DNA from: Lumbricus rubellus | Taxonomy: Eukaryota; Annelida; Clitellata; Crassiclitellata; Lumbricidae | Direction: 5' to 3' | DNA length: 64,000 nucleotides | Assembly: GCA_945859605.1 (NCBI GenBank) | Contig: OX243825.1 | Span: 22,620,915 to 22,684,914, forward strand | Position numbers and translations under genes: made by a program | The notes under the pieces: model-generated | Told to the model about the DNA's origin: nothing | The model's input: only the letters and a program-made list of their open reading frames with translations | Database searches by the model: none | Part shown: in pieces, positions 33,904 to 45,283 of the stretch | Numbering within the stretch: the first letter of the stretch is position 1 | Layout of the letters: each line of letters opens with the position of its first letter

Positions 33904-34558
33904 GGTTCCACGACAACTGGTTCAACGACAACTGGTTCAACGACAACTGGTTCACGGACAATTCGTTCACCGACAATTCGTTCACCGACAGTTGGTTCAC
34001 GACAAATGTTACACCACAATATTATTGGAGCTGGATTTATGAAAATATTCTTGCTCAAACTGGAGCTGGATTGATGAAAATATTCATGCTGAAATGGAGC
34101 TGGATTGGTTAAAGTGTTCATGCTTAAACTGGAGCTGAATTGATGAAAATGTTCTTGTTTAAATTGGAACTGGATTGATAAAAAACGCCGGTTAAATGGA
34201 AGCTGGATGATGGTATTTTTTATACCTGAAGTAGAGGTTGGATTAATGAATAGAATGCTTAATAAATGGAAGCTGGATGGATGATTTTCATTCATGTATT
34301 TCAATATGCATCCAGCTTCCATTACTCAAGTCCTTTATAATTAATCCGGCTTCCATTTCTCAATAGTTATTTTTTGTTAATCCAGCTTCTATTTCACCTA
34401 TAATTTAGGAGCCTTCATCCATTTTAGATTCACCATTTGCCGGTGAGCCAATAATATTGTCGTGTACCAATGGTCGTGAACCAGTTGTCGGTGAACGAAT
34501 TGTCCGTGGGCCAATTGTCGTTAAACCAGTTGTCGGTGAACCAGTTGTCGTGACACCA
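33904..34558. mobile_element. TU-like foldback element, copy 3
   Basis: The left end has six clear 15-bp units (CGACAACTGGTTCAA and variants); the right end is the inverted array ending CCAGTTGTCGTGACACC. Perfect 8-bp TSD TACACAGG at 33896-33903 and 34559-34566. The interior repeats GGAGCTGGATTGATGAAAAT-like units in direct orientation on the left and inverted on the right. No coding capacity. Confidence 0.92.
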
Positions 34559-34566
34559 TACACAGG

Positions 34567-35160
34567 GATGTGGCCTACAGAGGTGTGGCAAGGTGCTGGC
34601 ATGGTCGAAAGGGAGGCACGCGGTGGAAGGAATGGAGTAAAGGCTGTAAAGCGAATCGCAAGGATGGACATAGAATGAATTGTAAAGATAGGCCTACTTT
34701 TTAGCGTTGTATCTTATGATCGTTAGCTTTAGATGAATCTACGCACATCATAATATATTATTATTAGTCTTTGCCTTAGCCTATCAGCAAAAAACCTTGT
34801 GTAATTTCAACCTTTATGTAGGCCCTACCCAGCTTTGCAAGCGAACCATTTCTCGTTTTTACTTCATCTACTCAATTATAATTATATTGTAGCTAGGCCT
34901 ATGCAGTTTCATCGATTCTCCCTTGTGAGCTTAGCACGTTCATGTTTTTCTAACGTCTTCATCTACAGTGATTTACTTTTTCTCTTGTTCACAATAGGCT
35001 AATTATTCTTTCAATACCGTAGCTTCGTATGTGCCGCACTGCCCAAGTGCTTGCAAAAATGTCAGTTCAAATGGTGTTTTAAACACACTATCCATCAGAG
35101 CAAACAGCTACACTATGGAGTCAGAATCTATAGCATACAATCATGTAAGTGATTTATATA
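34567..35160. other. no supported gene
   Basis: AT-rich with TAGGCCTA octamers. Nothing else recognised. Confidence 0.45.
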
Positions 35161-35490
35161 GGCCCCATCGTTAGTAATTATTAAGGGGCGCTATATTGAC
35201 TACTATATTTTACTACTCAGAAGCGCTCCCGACCTAACCACGGTTTTAATACGGTGATAAAATGCTTACGAGTGAACCCTAGGCATAAGGCGTAATGCCC
35301 GTGGAAGCCCATTCCATACCATGGGTCGGTCAACAACAGAGAATTTAAAGCATCATAGACCTTCTCAGCCCTACTGTCTAAGACCATGCAGTTGACGCCA
35401 GGGCTAAAAGTGTAAAAAAGAAGTGCCTGGACGCCCCTTACCTTTCCAAAAGAGTGCCAGGACGCAATATGCATATGTTCATGCATGGAC
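35161..35490 (-). pseudogene. LINE 3' end
   Basis: The - strand contains the C-terminal LINE pattern MVWNGLPRAL..LMPRVHSR in shifting frames, followed by GGTCGGGAGCGCTTCTGAGTAG and an ATATAGCGCC box. This is the tail shared by this LINE family. Confidence 0.75.
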
Positions 35491-35944
35491 AGCCGCCTCA
35501 GGGATTGCCAGAGGAATTCAAACTATGGTTTCGACCGCTCGCTCCCCCCAAACTTTATTCGGACCGAATAGTAAAGTCTTCATTTCGCACGAGTCCAAAC
35601 TTTCATAAACCAACGTCGTTCGACTGACCATGCAGTGTTATTTTTACACGACAACAATTCTCACATTGACTGCTGATCGCAGGGAACCACGAAGTAACGG
35701 TAGTAACCCAAACTGAGGAGACCAATGCAGAAATCCTAAAGGTATGTTAAACACAGAGCCACCAACAGAATTTCCCTATAATAATTATAGGTCAGGACCT
35801 TGAAATGAAAACACTATTGAATGCAGAAATTTTCGAAGGGTGGGGGATTTTTACCTTTGCCAGAAAATCTGGTGACTTCTTTAGTCATTTGGCTAAAATG
35901 TCTGGTGGAAAATACACCAATTTCCCCTGCCAAAATAACTGGTG

Positions 35945-37416
35945 CAGTGGCGTAACAACCATAGGCTATAACGAAGGTGGAAAAAAGCCACGGGCCCCCG
36001 AGGTTCAAAGGGCCCCCAAGCGTTTTAACTTAAAAAATCTCAGGTAGATAAAATATACTTTTCCATTTATATATTTTCAGACTTGCAGTCTGAACTAAAG
36101 CCTGTATAATTATGATGGATGTTTCAAGATATATAATTATGAATAATTATGATACGCTTTGCCCTCAGATGCATACATGTAGGGATTGATGTGTTCCTGC
36201 TTTGGGTCAAATACTGGCACATCCTGCTACCCATGAAGTTTTATACACAGACACCGCACATAGGCTTACAATCCCTGTCATGTATCTGAGGCAGCATGAG
36301 GCAGGCGGTTGAAAGATTGACAGATCATAAGCGAATCTATAGACGAAGGTATCTAACAGGAGACAGACAGTCAAGTGACCAAACTCAAGCAGACAACCAG
36401 GCTGAACTAGCGTTCAGCATAATGGGTTATCCGCTAGGGAGGGCTATGCGCGGACCGGGGTCCGCGGCCTATGCCAGAGACTTCAGAATAATTTAGGTCA
36501 CTGCACCCTGCATCTGATCCCCCTTCCCATCCTCACAAGTCTTAGAACTGGAAAGATATATCTCTCATCAGATTAGTCTTCCAAACACATTAAGGTTTTC
36601 ATGCGTGACAGGGTTTCGCCGTTGGCTCTATAGGCTATGTCAAATTTCTAGCAGCCGCAATCTGAACCCACGAACCTCCATCCCATGAGTCAAATCAAGC
36701 TGCATACAGCTGCAGGTTACACAGTGTTATACATGTAGCCTGTACTATGAATAATTATTGTATTTCAGACTGCTAAGAATTACAATTTTCATAATCTTTG
36801 CAAGTGTCTTTCAGTCTTTTGCAACGACGCTGTGTTTTATTTAGCATCAACATCCAAGGATAATTAATTAAGGCATTCAGAAAATTGATTACCGGTAGTT
36901 CGTTTATGGCCGTTAGTTTAGGCCTATCTAAGAGGGCTTAATTAAATACTGTAGGCTCAGATAGCAGCAACGATACAGACAAGCTTATGCAAACGAGAAT
37001 TGGATGGGCTTCACAAGCATTTGGAATGCAACAAACACTATGCCTACTCTTACTTCTCAACTGGAAACTTAAAAGTTAGGAGAGATTGGTTGTGCTTCCC
37101 ATCATATCGAAGATACCATAATATTGCCATGTAGCCTACGGCCAAATTTCCAAATGCTTTTTAATAGGCCTCTGCATTTCAGGCCTTTGGCCTAGCCTAT
37201 TGTTTTCTCTTCAACTATTAATGTGCCTTAAACTACGGTTTATATATATATATAATATTGACTGTAGCGTGTAATATTCTATTTTAATCTAACTGCAGTT
37301 TATAGCCATTTCCCAATTTTCACTTTTTGGTGTCGTAATAGGTAGGGGGCTACTAGGGGCCCCGGGCCCCCGAGCTCCATTGTCCACGGGCCCCCGGCTA
37401 CGTTGTTACGCCACTG
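35945..37416. mobile_element. 1.47-kb hAT-like non-autonomous element
   Basis: Ends CAGTGGCGTAACAACC and GTTGTTACGCCACTG with perfect TSD AACTGGTG at 35937-35944 and 37417-37424. Subterminal CCACGGGCCCCCG motifs are present near both ends, inverted. The interior has no transposase frame. Confidence 0.92.
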
Positions 37417-37424
37417 AACTGGTG

Positions 37425-38019
37425 ACCCTTTTTAAGTCATCTGGTCTCAATCTCTTGAGAATATAATATAGCCTCTCTAGCCGTATGCTGCTTTTTCTCT
37501 CTCGCCTTATCCCGCTGCACTTTGAAATGGGGGCCATGGCCGGATTCCCCCATGGATCCGCACCTGCCTGGATGTGGAATATTGCCTCATGCCACATGCA
37601 TCTCGAGCCAGCGCCACATGCCTACGTAAGCTATCTGCACATGCATGATTTTATTACGAAAATAATCACCAGATGGCACCTCTACAAATTTTCAGATACA
37701 ATTTTTCCTCACTGTCATTAAACACAAAAGATACAACAAGCGCCTGCAATAATGACATTTATTATATTAACAGAAAAATGTTCAAACTTCAATCTGAAAA
37801 CTGTACATACATAAATATTTAATAGTCATTATTAAACATGATTGGCATACGTATTTACAAATTAACAATAACTTCTGTTTCTACAGGATCCAAATACAAT
37901 CAATATATCATGGAAAAAATATTTTGGTCCACAACTTAATGTTTTCAAGGCGACAGTGCACTACAAACAATTTGGAAACCACAGCATTTATTAGGTGCTC
38001 AGTCTCAACTTCTAACTGG
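37425..38019. other. no supported gene; possible 3' UTR of the glycosyltransferase
   Basis: A - strand AATAAA (complement TTTATT at 37758-37763) could be a polyadenylation signal for the upstream glycosyltransferase gene. That would give a 3' UTR of about 2.7 kb. This is tentative. Confidence 0.25.
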
Positions 38020-38140
38020 TAATCCCTCCTCCTCATTTTCTTTCCTCAAAACTTATTTCTTCTCTTGTGGTCTTGCGCACTGGGAGCGCCTCTGAACGGT
38101 TCACCCTAGTAGAGGCGCTTTATAAATGTTTTAATACAGT
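38020..38140 (+). mobile_element. LINE 3' tail
   Basis: GCACTGGGAGCGCCTCTGAA, then AGAGGCGCTTTATAAATG, the conserved tail, preceded by a short remnant of the LINE C-terminus. Confidence 0.75.
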
Positions 38141-39118
38141 ACAAAAAAGCAGTTCTTCACTAAAGTGTTGAAAGATTCGTAAACTGACACAGTAATGAGG
38201 CCAACAAAAACATTTCAAACACAAAAAATACAGAATACTTCGAAACTTCAGATGGTTTTATAAAATTGGGACACAAAGAAACCTTTGACCAGAAGGTCTG
38301 TAGTCACATGATCTGATGAAAAAGTAAGTAAGTATGCATATTCTGTAATTAACGGTGGTAGAAGAGCCACATTCCAGTGTACATTATAAGACAAACACAA
38401 GATCAATATAATATAAAAGAAAGTAAGATCAAATTTTTTTTTATCATAATTCCTTTCTATTTTTATTTTTTTGCTTCCTTCATGTCATTGTCAATAAGAA
38501 TGAAGAGCCTGCTCTGAGACCCTGGGCGAGGGCATAAGTCATAGATTTCCTTGGTGGGGTCAACTAATGTAAAGAAAGTCGCATCATTTCTTAACGCTAA
38601 GATCAAACAGAAAGAGTTGATAGCAAACTCACTGCCAGATGAACCATAAAACAAACAAAACACGCACTCAGTTTCCAACATTTTAGCAATGATATGATGT
38701 CGTTGCATTACATGATCAATCATTTACAAAACAACAATACACGGGCAACTAATTTAAACAAGTCAACAGTTGGAGGTCATCGGCACCAGATGCTTCATTC
38801 AATAACAGAATCAATACAATATAATGAATAATTAATAGAGAGCTCTCAAAAGGTAAGACGCACACTTTGTTAGCAATTAGTCAAAACCTAGTAACAGTCG
38901 AAGTAAGCTACTACAATAGTACTACATGACCCTTGCAGCAAAAGCTATATGTCAGTTAGTTGCTTGCCAGATTCCGATTCAACATTAAATATGAATTAAT
39001 ACTATCATGATTATTACAAAGCATTTATTAAATGCCACTATAACATATTTGAACAAACGTCACTTGATGGCATCATGCAGTTGTGAGTTAAGAAACTTGC
39101 TCATGATCTACAGCTTAA

Positions 39119-39189
39119 CCCTTTGAACCCGGTCAGTTGGTTTTCCGGCCCGTTATTCATAGCGTTACAGAAGCTCCGGGTTCAAAGGG
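39119..39189. mobile_element. 71-bp MITE flanked by TTAA
   Basis: Ends CCCTTTGAACCCGG and CCGGGTTCAAAGGG with TTAA on both sides (39115-39118, 39190-39193), the target preference of piggyBac-type elements. A related copy is at 52482. Confidence 0.85.
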
Positions 39190-39527
39190 TTAACCATTTC
39201 ATGGGACACTCTAACTCAAACTCCTTACATTGCAAGGTGAGAATTTCAAACCAATCAGCTTTTTGTAATGACAGGTAACGACCAGCAACAAATAGCTTCA
39301 ACGTAATTTTTTTATATGACCAAATCACCTGAATTTCTTTTTGCACCTTAATGAGAACATCAGTTGTTTGTCAGTGTCTGTGCTATGATCAACAACATTG
39401 CATGTCAGCGAACAATCATCATGTGCCAGTGCACGATTGTTGTCAGCATCATTCACAGGTATAGATGCCAACAACAACAATCATCTCCTATCTCAATTAT
39501 TCACATCCCACTGCAATGTGTCATGTT

Positions 39528-39755
39528 ACGGTGGTGTAGTGAGTATGCTCGTCGCTTTGCAGTCGAAGGGTTGCAGGTTCGAATCCACCTCAAGTCATCG
39601 CGTAGAGACCTTGGGCAAGTCCTTCACTTGCAATTGCTCAGCGCTTAGGAGTGAAACTCCAATACAGTGTCTGCTCTGTAGTCGGGAGCGCCTCTGAGTA
39701 GGGAGCTTGAAGGGGCGCTATAACAAGTGCGCATACAAACAAACAAACAAAAGTG
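39528..39755 (+). mobile_element. tRNA-derived SINE with LINE-like 3' tail
   Basis: The head has an A-box-like GTGGTGTAGTGAGTATG and a perfect B box GGTTCGAATCC at 39576-39586 (RNA polymerase III promoter). The body is followed by GTCGGGAGCGCCTCTGAGTA and GAAGGGGCGCTATAA, the same tail as the LINE family, then (AAAC)n. Confidence 0.88.
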
Positions 39756-40109
39756 AATATATCAAATCAAAAAACAAGAAAATGAAAAGATAAGAAAATC
39801 AGTCAATAAGTTTATGTCTCCACCAACAGTACCACTAGTCCTCACAGACATCTTCTTGGTGCTGGAGGATACTCTGGTTGTAGTACACACTCGACCACAA
39901 TAATACAACAATCATCCAATTCTTACAAGTTGCATAATTTCCAACATGTCATAAGATATGCCAGGATTCAAACAGTGAATCCAGATCTCATCAACTCACA
40001 CAATGTAATCGTCCACCGCACAGCACCATACCCAAACCCAGTCACTCAATAATTAAAATCTCTCACAAACCATAACCTGGATAAATGTTTCTTTATGCTG
40101 CATATAATA

Positions 40110-40451
40110 CAGTGGTTCCCAATCTTATTTGGCTGTAGGGTCACTTTTTCTAAGTAGGAGGACACAAGGGCCACTTTTTCCTTAGTTGAAGGACATTAAT
40201 ATGGGAGCCACAAGGCTAAATTTAATTAATTAAAAGCATATAAAATTGTTATAATTGATTCAAAATAGGATGCTTAATGTTATTTATAGACGTCAATATA
40301 AAATAATTTATCATAGTAAATATTTATGTGTTCTATATTGTCGAAATTGTCACTTTTTAATATATTTTTGCAATTTTTTTAATTCTTTGAGAGATGAGGG
40401 CCATTTTTTAGAAACACTTCTGGCCCGCAGGCCACGGGTTGGGAACCGCTG
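40110..40451. mobile_element. 342-bp hAT-like MITE
   Basis: Ends CAGTGGTTCCCAATC and GGTTGGGAACCGCTG, with perfect TSD ATATAATA at 40102-40109 and 40452-40459. A truncated relative is at about 57660-57909. It lies just downstream of the glycosyltransferase stop codon, in the probable 3' UTR. Confidence 0.92.
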
Positions 40452-40488
40452 ATATAATACAACATCACAAATCGGTCACCTAATATAT

Positions 40489-40763
40489 TCAATGCCTTTT
40501 AACGAACGGCAAATTCTGGTAGAATTCACTATCAAATGGAACGGGACATTCTTCTTTCTGCTTGATCCACGCCTCGAGACAGTCGAGTCCCAGTGGCTGG
40601 TAATCGTCGTAGAACTTGTTGACGAAGAATTCCTTGCGCGATATTAGGTCGGGAAGATCAGCAACGCCAAGAATGCAGACACCACGAACAAATCTCCCGT
40701 GACATTTACTCTGTGATCCCCATTTCACAAACACAGCCAACCAAGTTTTATCGTTCGGCGGAC
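40489..40763 (-). CDS. GCNT-like gene, coding exon 2
   Basis: 275 bp, acceptor TTATTTTAG, starting with the GT that completes a Gly codon and ending KRH-TGA. It contains the conserved C-terminal Cys and Asp-Leu motif region. The frame upstream of the acceptor (to 40863) is intronic. Confidence 0.92.
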
Positions 40764-42352
40764 CTAAAATAACAATCACAGTTTGTAGCGTTAAGTAATT
40801 ATTTTTACATGAACTGCAATTCAAATGTACAAGAGCACAAAAAATACACTCTGAACAAGACAATTCTGTTTAATTAAATTCGCAATAGTCAGTCTATAAC
40901 TTACAAACCTATGTTACCGGTTCATTTATTTGCTCAAGGCAACTATGGATCACATTTACATTTTTATAGTTTGTTTACTTAGGCTGATTTATGTTCTTAA
41001 CATGTCCACATAAAAAATTCATAAGAAGAAATAAAATAACACCAAATGGTGAAGATCTATCACCATACATATCACCATACATATCAAGATACATATCACC
41101 ATACATATCACCATACATATCACCATACATATCACCATACATACACCATACATATCACCATACATATCACCATACATATCACCATACATACACCATACAT
41201 ATCACCATACATATCACCATACATATCACCATACATACACCATACATATCACCATACATATCACCATACATATCACCATACATACACCATACATATCACC
41301 ATACATATCACCATACAACATACACCGATTACTGTTCAAACAAACACTTTCGGTCGGCCGTTTTATCACTCACGCTCGACAGGTCGGAATGACAAAGCGC
41401 CTGAGCGCCAATATTTGTCTAGCAATGCAGACTTCTAGATCATCTGTGGGAGCAATCAGCAAGCCCTCAATGCAAAACTGCCCTGCTCCCTCAGGCATAT
41501 CCACCAGAACAAGCAAGCCAAAGTGACAGTCACAGCTTAAAGCTAATCAGGGATTCTGAAACTAAAACGATTATAACACTAGTGATATACTTAGTGATCT
41601 CATTAGGAAGCCTTTCTCAGCTACCGTTGGTTGTCCTCTTTGCTCTTTAGATCGTCATGGTCTTCTTGTACCACGATCTCGGACTGCCACAGTCCAACAT
41701 CACGCCTTTGCCTCTGTCTGCCCTTTGCTGTGGAATGGCCTTCCTGCTGTTATTCATGCTCCGATTTTGTCTGGAAGTTTTAATTTTTCTGCCAGGTATC
41801 TTAAGACTTCTTTTTCCAGGAGTTCTTCGCACTGGGAGCTCCTCTGATTAGGTTGTATTGTGAGAGGCGCTTTATAAATCCAAAAATATAATAGAATAGA
41901 ATAGTTAAGATAATAATTGTAATGAAGGTTTCTGATAACTTTTATTATACCACTTGACTAGGGCATAGCCGGGTGCTGACCCGGTTACCCGGAATTGCCG
42001 GGTATTTGATACCCGGCAGATAACCGGACCCGGTGATAAAAGGTCTTCCGGGCCGGGTGGGTAATTATGAATATACCATACATCAAAGGGCTTAACAGCT
42101 AACCTGCAAGATCTCTCAACTGGGCATTGTAGTACAATGAACAGACAATCACATAACAGACAGCCTGCTGATGGTTGCTTTATATTAGACTATCCTATTT
42201 CAAACAGGGACCATCAAGATGAGGGGCAGAGGTGGAGGGAGATTTTGTATCACCCTCTTCCATGCTGTCTGTCTTCCTTCCTCCTCCTCCTTCTCTTTGT
42301 TTTCTACTACCCCTTCCTAAGAGGAACAGTGGTAGACTTGAAGGAGAAGAGG

Positions 42353-42391
<39 letters not shown>

Positions 42392-45283
42392 TATACATAT
42401 ATATATATACATATTTAAATAGAAGAGTGGCAGCTTGTTTCATGCTTTCTCCTCTTCTTCCTTCCTCCTCTTTCTCTTCTATTACCCCTTCCTCTTCCTC
42501 CTGCTGTTTGGCTGTTTGAAATATCTAACAGAGAGAGACAGGAGATGATGAAAGAGGAGGGGGAACTGTGGTAGAAGGTGAAGAAGTATAGGAAAGGGGA
42601 AGAGGTGCTGCTCACTGACCATGTAGCTATATAGGTTGGCCAGTGGTCATCTGTTAATTCCTTATCTTTAAAGCCTGTTTGATCTGCCACACTCTCATTC
42701 AAGTCAGAGAGACTTGGACTTGTGAGAAGGGATACCTTCCACCTGTTGACATGCTTTTGCAGCCAAGCTTAATAGGCTCCCCCCCCCCCCATATGACCAA
42801 GTGTACATCTCACAGATTAAGGGATGGTGCACTTTGAATATTTATATCTACATGTAGTTGGACTGCATACACCACAGAAACAGGACTGTTTATCAGGGCT
42901 GCTGACCTCCTCTTGCCTGACTGGACAGTTCATAATTTCTATACAATACATGGATTTTATCAGCAGAGTTCATGAACAGATATAACTGGAACCTCTCAAT
43001 CAATATCTGCTGGCAGAACTCAACTGTAGTAAAACTCTGACACTGAAGAATTTGACTCAATTCCACCAAAGGTAGTTAACAAACTGAGTGGTGTTCTTTT
43101 GACAGCATTCAAAGGGGAGACATGCTATTCAGTTTAGAGATTAACGATTACTTTTAATACCCGGACCCGGTACCCGGACCCGGCAGATTTTATTCAAACT
43201 ACCCGGACCCGGTACCCGGTTGAAAAACGGCACCCGGCTATGCCCTACACTTGACTCAAGGTATCCACTTGATACACACATGTTTGTGGTGAGATGGCAA
43301 GAGAGACGACTGACCACCCTTCGCCATATATGCCAAGGCTAAGAAAATGAAGTCGCTAACACCTTGGGCAAGTCCTTCACTCGAAATTTCTCAGTGCTTC
43401 GGCATGAAACTCTGATCCAGTGTCCGCGCTGTAGTCGGGAGCACTACTGAGTAGAATTTCTTGAAAGGGCGCCTTAGGGCTTGCTTACGTGACAACTCTT
43501 CTTCTCTTCTTCCTTTCTTTTGCTGAGATCAAATTTATATGGATTGTGTTTTTACACCATTAGCTTAACATTTAATCGTTTGTTTACTGAACAAGGGAGT
43601 TGTTCACAGCTACACTGCCTAGTTGTGTGTACACAGTGTTACACTTATAATCAAATACATGATCCCCTGGCTGGGATAATGGATATGGTTAAATGCAAGC
43701 AGTTGAAAGCATTCAGCTTGACAATGACTTTGCTTCGTCAAGATTTAAGGTGGGCTGATGAGCTTTTTTCAGTTTCTTAAAGAAGTGCTACACAAATCAG
43801 CACTTACAATTATAGTAACGGATACCACCTTTGAGATAGACACAACATAACTTCTCATTAAGTATTAAAGATCATCATAACTTCATCTTGCGTATTTTGT
43901 ATAAGCACATTTACTATAAGACACAATATTTTATCCTTGCCCTGCGACAGTCTCCGTAAATGCCCTGAACACTATTGTCTGTTTAAGTTGCATCTGTGTC
44001 AGCTCAGTACTTCTAATAAGCAAAATTGATTGATTGATTGTTTGATTGGCGAAGAAAAACAGATATCACAACAATAATCAACAGATAAATAACATAACAA
44101 ACTCATTCCTACCTGAGTAGCCACCTGGCGGTCGAAGGTGTGGATTCGTGTACGTGTGGTGCAATGTCGCCCAGAAATGTTCATCCGGACTGTACGTCTT
44201 CCGCGACCAATCGAGTAGATCCAGCGACCGCTTATCCGACAAAATCCACTCGACAAACTTCCGACTGAAAACACCGAACGCGCTGCCTCGCACGATGTCA
44301 AGGTCGTGCGGTGGCGGCTTATTCGTCTTCCCAGTCTGGTTGACTGTCATAGTTTCCGTTCTCTCCTCCCATTCCGGCTCAAAGCGGTAGCGTAATATTC
44401 TTGGGCCATGAATACCTTCGATGTCGTTTGAGCCGTTGTAGATCTTGAGAATCCGAACCATATCTTCGGGCGTCTGAAGAGGGAACGACTGGGCCGCAAC
44501 GTTCAGCAGGTATTTCCACTTCACTGAGGTTCGCTTTACATGGTCCTCCATGCAGTTGATGTCTGCGCGTAGTCGTGTGAAACCAGCATATATGATTTTC
44601 TCTAGTTTTGTCGCAACGAACACGTTTTCGAAACATTTCGCGATTTTTGCGACCGCATCGACGAGATCAGGAGGAGATTTCTGGTCGACATGAATGCAGT
44701 AGGTGTGCTGAGGTCGGTATATGGCACGAAGCAATCGCTCCATCTGTCCAACGTTCGTATGCACGAGAATGTTGAACGCAACGGGAAAAAGTGCATCTTC
44801 GGTGGACGTTGATTGCGTGTGGTATCCTAATGACAGCCTGAAACTGGCACAGTCTTCTGCCGCTTTGCCGATCTCAGTATCCCTTTGGAATGCTCTCTGA
44901 TACTTTCCCATGAACTCCTGTGCGACAGCGTAGACTTTTTCGTCAGTGCCAAGCAAGAGGTTCTTACAGGTTAATATACTACAGTATCTCGCGTTGGACC
45001 CAGTGCATCCAACGTCTTTCACGTATTTCGGAGTTCCGAGATGTTCCGTAGAACAGTTCGAGCCTTCAGTATAGAAATTTCGCAGCGAAACAGTGGTTCC
45101 GAGAGCCTCGGATAAAGTAGGGGCTGACGGGTTAACACCGGCTTCGCGGAGACTCTTCGAAATGCTGTTATACACCGGGTCCCCATCGTCGCTGGTTATA
45201 ATAAGTAACTTAATCACTATGTACAACGAAAGGAAAATCGCAAAGAATATAAATCGGCGGGAATTTGACACTCGAGATCTCAT
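40489..45283 (-). CDS. core-2-type beta-1,6-N-acetylglucosaminyltransferase
   Basis: Two coding exons, 45283-44113 and 40763-40489, join in phase 1 to give 481 residues, somewhat longer than vertebrate GCNT1/3 (about 430-440). The product should be a type II Golgi membrane enzyme of the GT14 (Branch) family, adding GlcNAc in beta-1,6 linkage to O-glycan or related acceptors from UDP-GlcNAc. Evidence: a short cytosolic N-terminus, a signal anchor at residues about 11-29 (FIFFAIFLSLYIVIKLLII), stem cysteines, and the Branch domain from about 166 (FPVAFNILVHTN, RLLRAIYRPQHTYCIHVD, KWKYLLNVAAQSFPL). SPDEHFWAT at 365-373 contains the Glu equivalent to the catalytic base. Exon 2 supplies the C-terminal part with RFVRGVCILGVADLPDL and NKFYDDYQPLGLDCL. 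N-glycosylation sequons occur near residues 76, 283 and 315. The exact acceptor (core 2, core 4 or I-branching) cannot be told from sequence. XYLT is the other GT14 branch but is much longer. Confidence 0.93.
41058..41320. repeat. 12-bp minisatellite CACCATACATAT
   Basis: About 21 units with regular CACCATACATACACCATACATAT variants, in the glycosyltransferase intron. Confidence 0.95.
41590..41905 (+). pseudogene. LINE C-terminus and 3' tail
   Basis: Shifting frames show HGLLVPRSRTATVQH and WNGLPAVI, a CR1-like C-terminal pattern. The tail GCACTGGGAGCTCCTCTG, GAGGCGCTTTATAAATC and (AATAG)n follows. It lies antisense in the glycosyltransferase intron. Confidence 0.8.
41959..43247. mobile_element. 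1.29-kb hAT-like non-autonomous element
   Basis: Ends TAGGGCATAGCCGGGTGC and GCACCCGGCTATGCCCTA (one base offset) with perfect TSD CACTTGAC at 41951-41958 and 43248-43255. Both subterminal regions are dense in CCCGGACCCGGTACCCGG-like repeats. A TA microsatellite (42357-42412) lies inside. No transposase. It sits in the intron of the glycosyltransferase. Confidence 0.93.
42357..42412. repeat. (TA)n microsatellite
   Basis: TA units with a TAGTTATATAC interruption, inside the 41959-43247 element. Confidence 0.93.
43330..43490 (+). mobile_element. truncated SINE copy
   Basis: Shares ACCTTGGGCAAGTCCTTCAC, the CTCAGTGCTT/ATGAAACTC body and the GTAGTCGGGAGC...TGAGTAG tail with the 39528 SINE. The tRNA-like head is missing. 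Confidence 0.8.
44113..45283 (-). CDS. GCNT-like gene, coding exon 1
   Basis: 1171 bp from ATG (first Met MRSRVSNSRR) to a CAG|GTAGG donor. It holds the anchor, stem and most of the Branch domain. In-frame sequence beyond the donor (RNEFVM...) is intron. Confidence 0.93.

Noticed and set aside
38463..38723. 86-codon - strand frame
   Set aside because: No motifs or splice borders, and it lies in the probable 3' UTR or flank of the glycosyltransferase.
39528..39600. Functional tRNA gene
   Set aside because: Same reason: the tRNA-like head is part of a SINE with a LINE-type tail.
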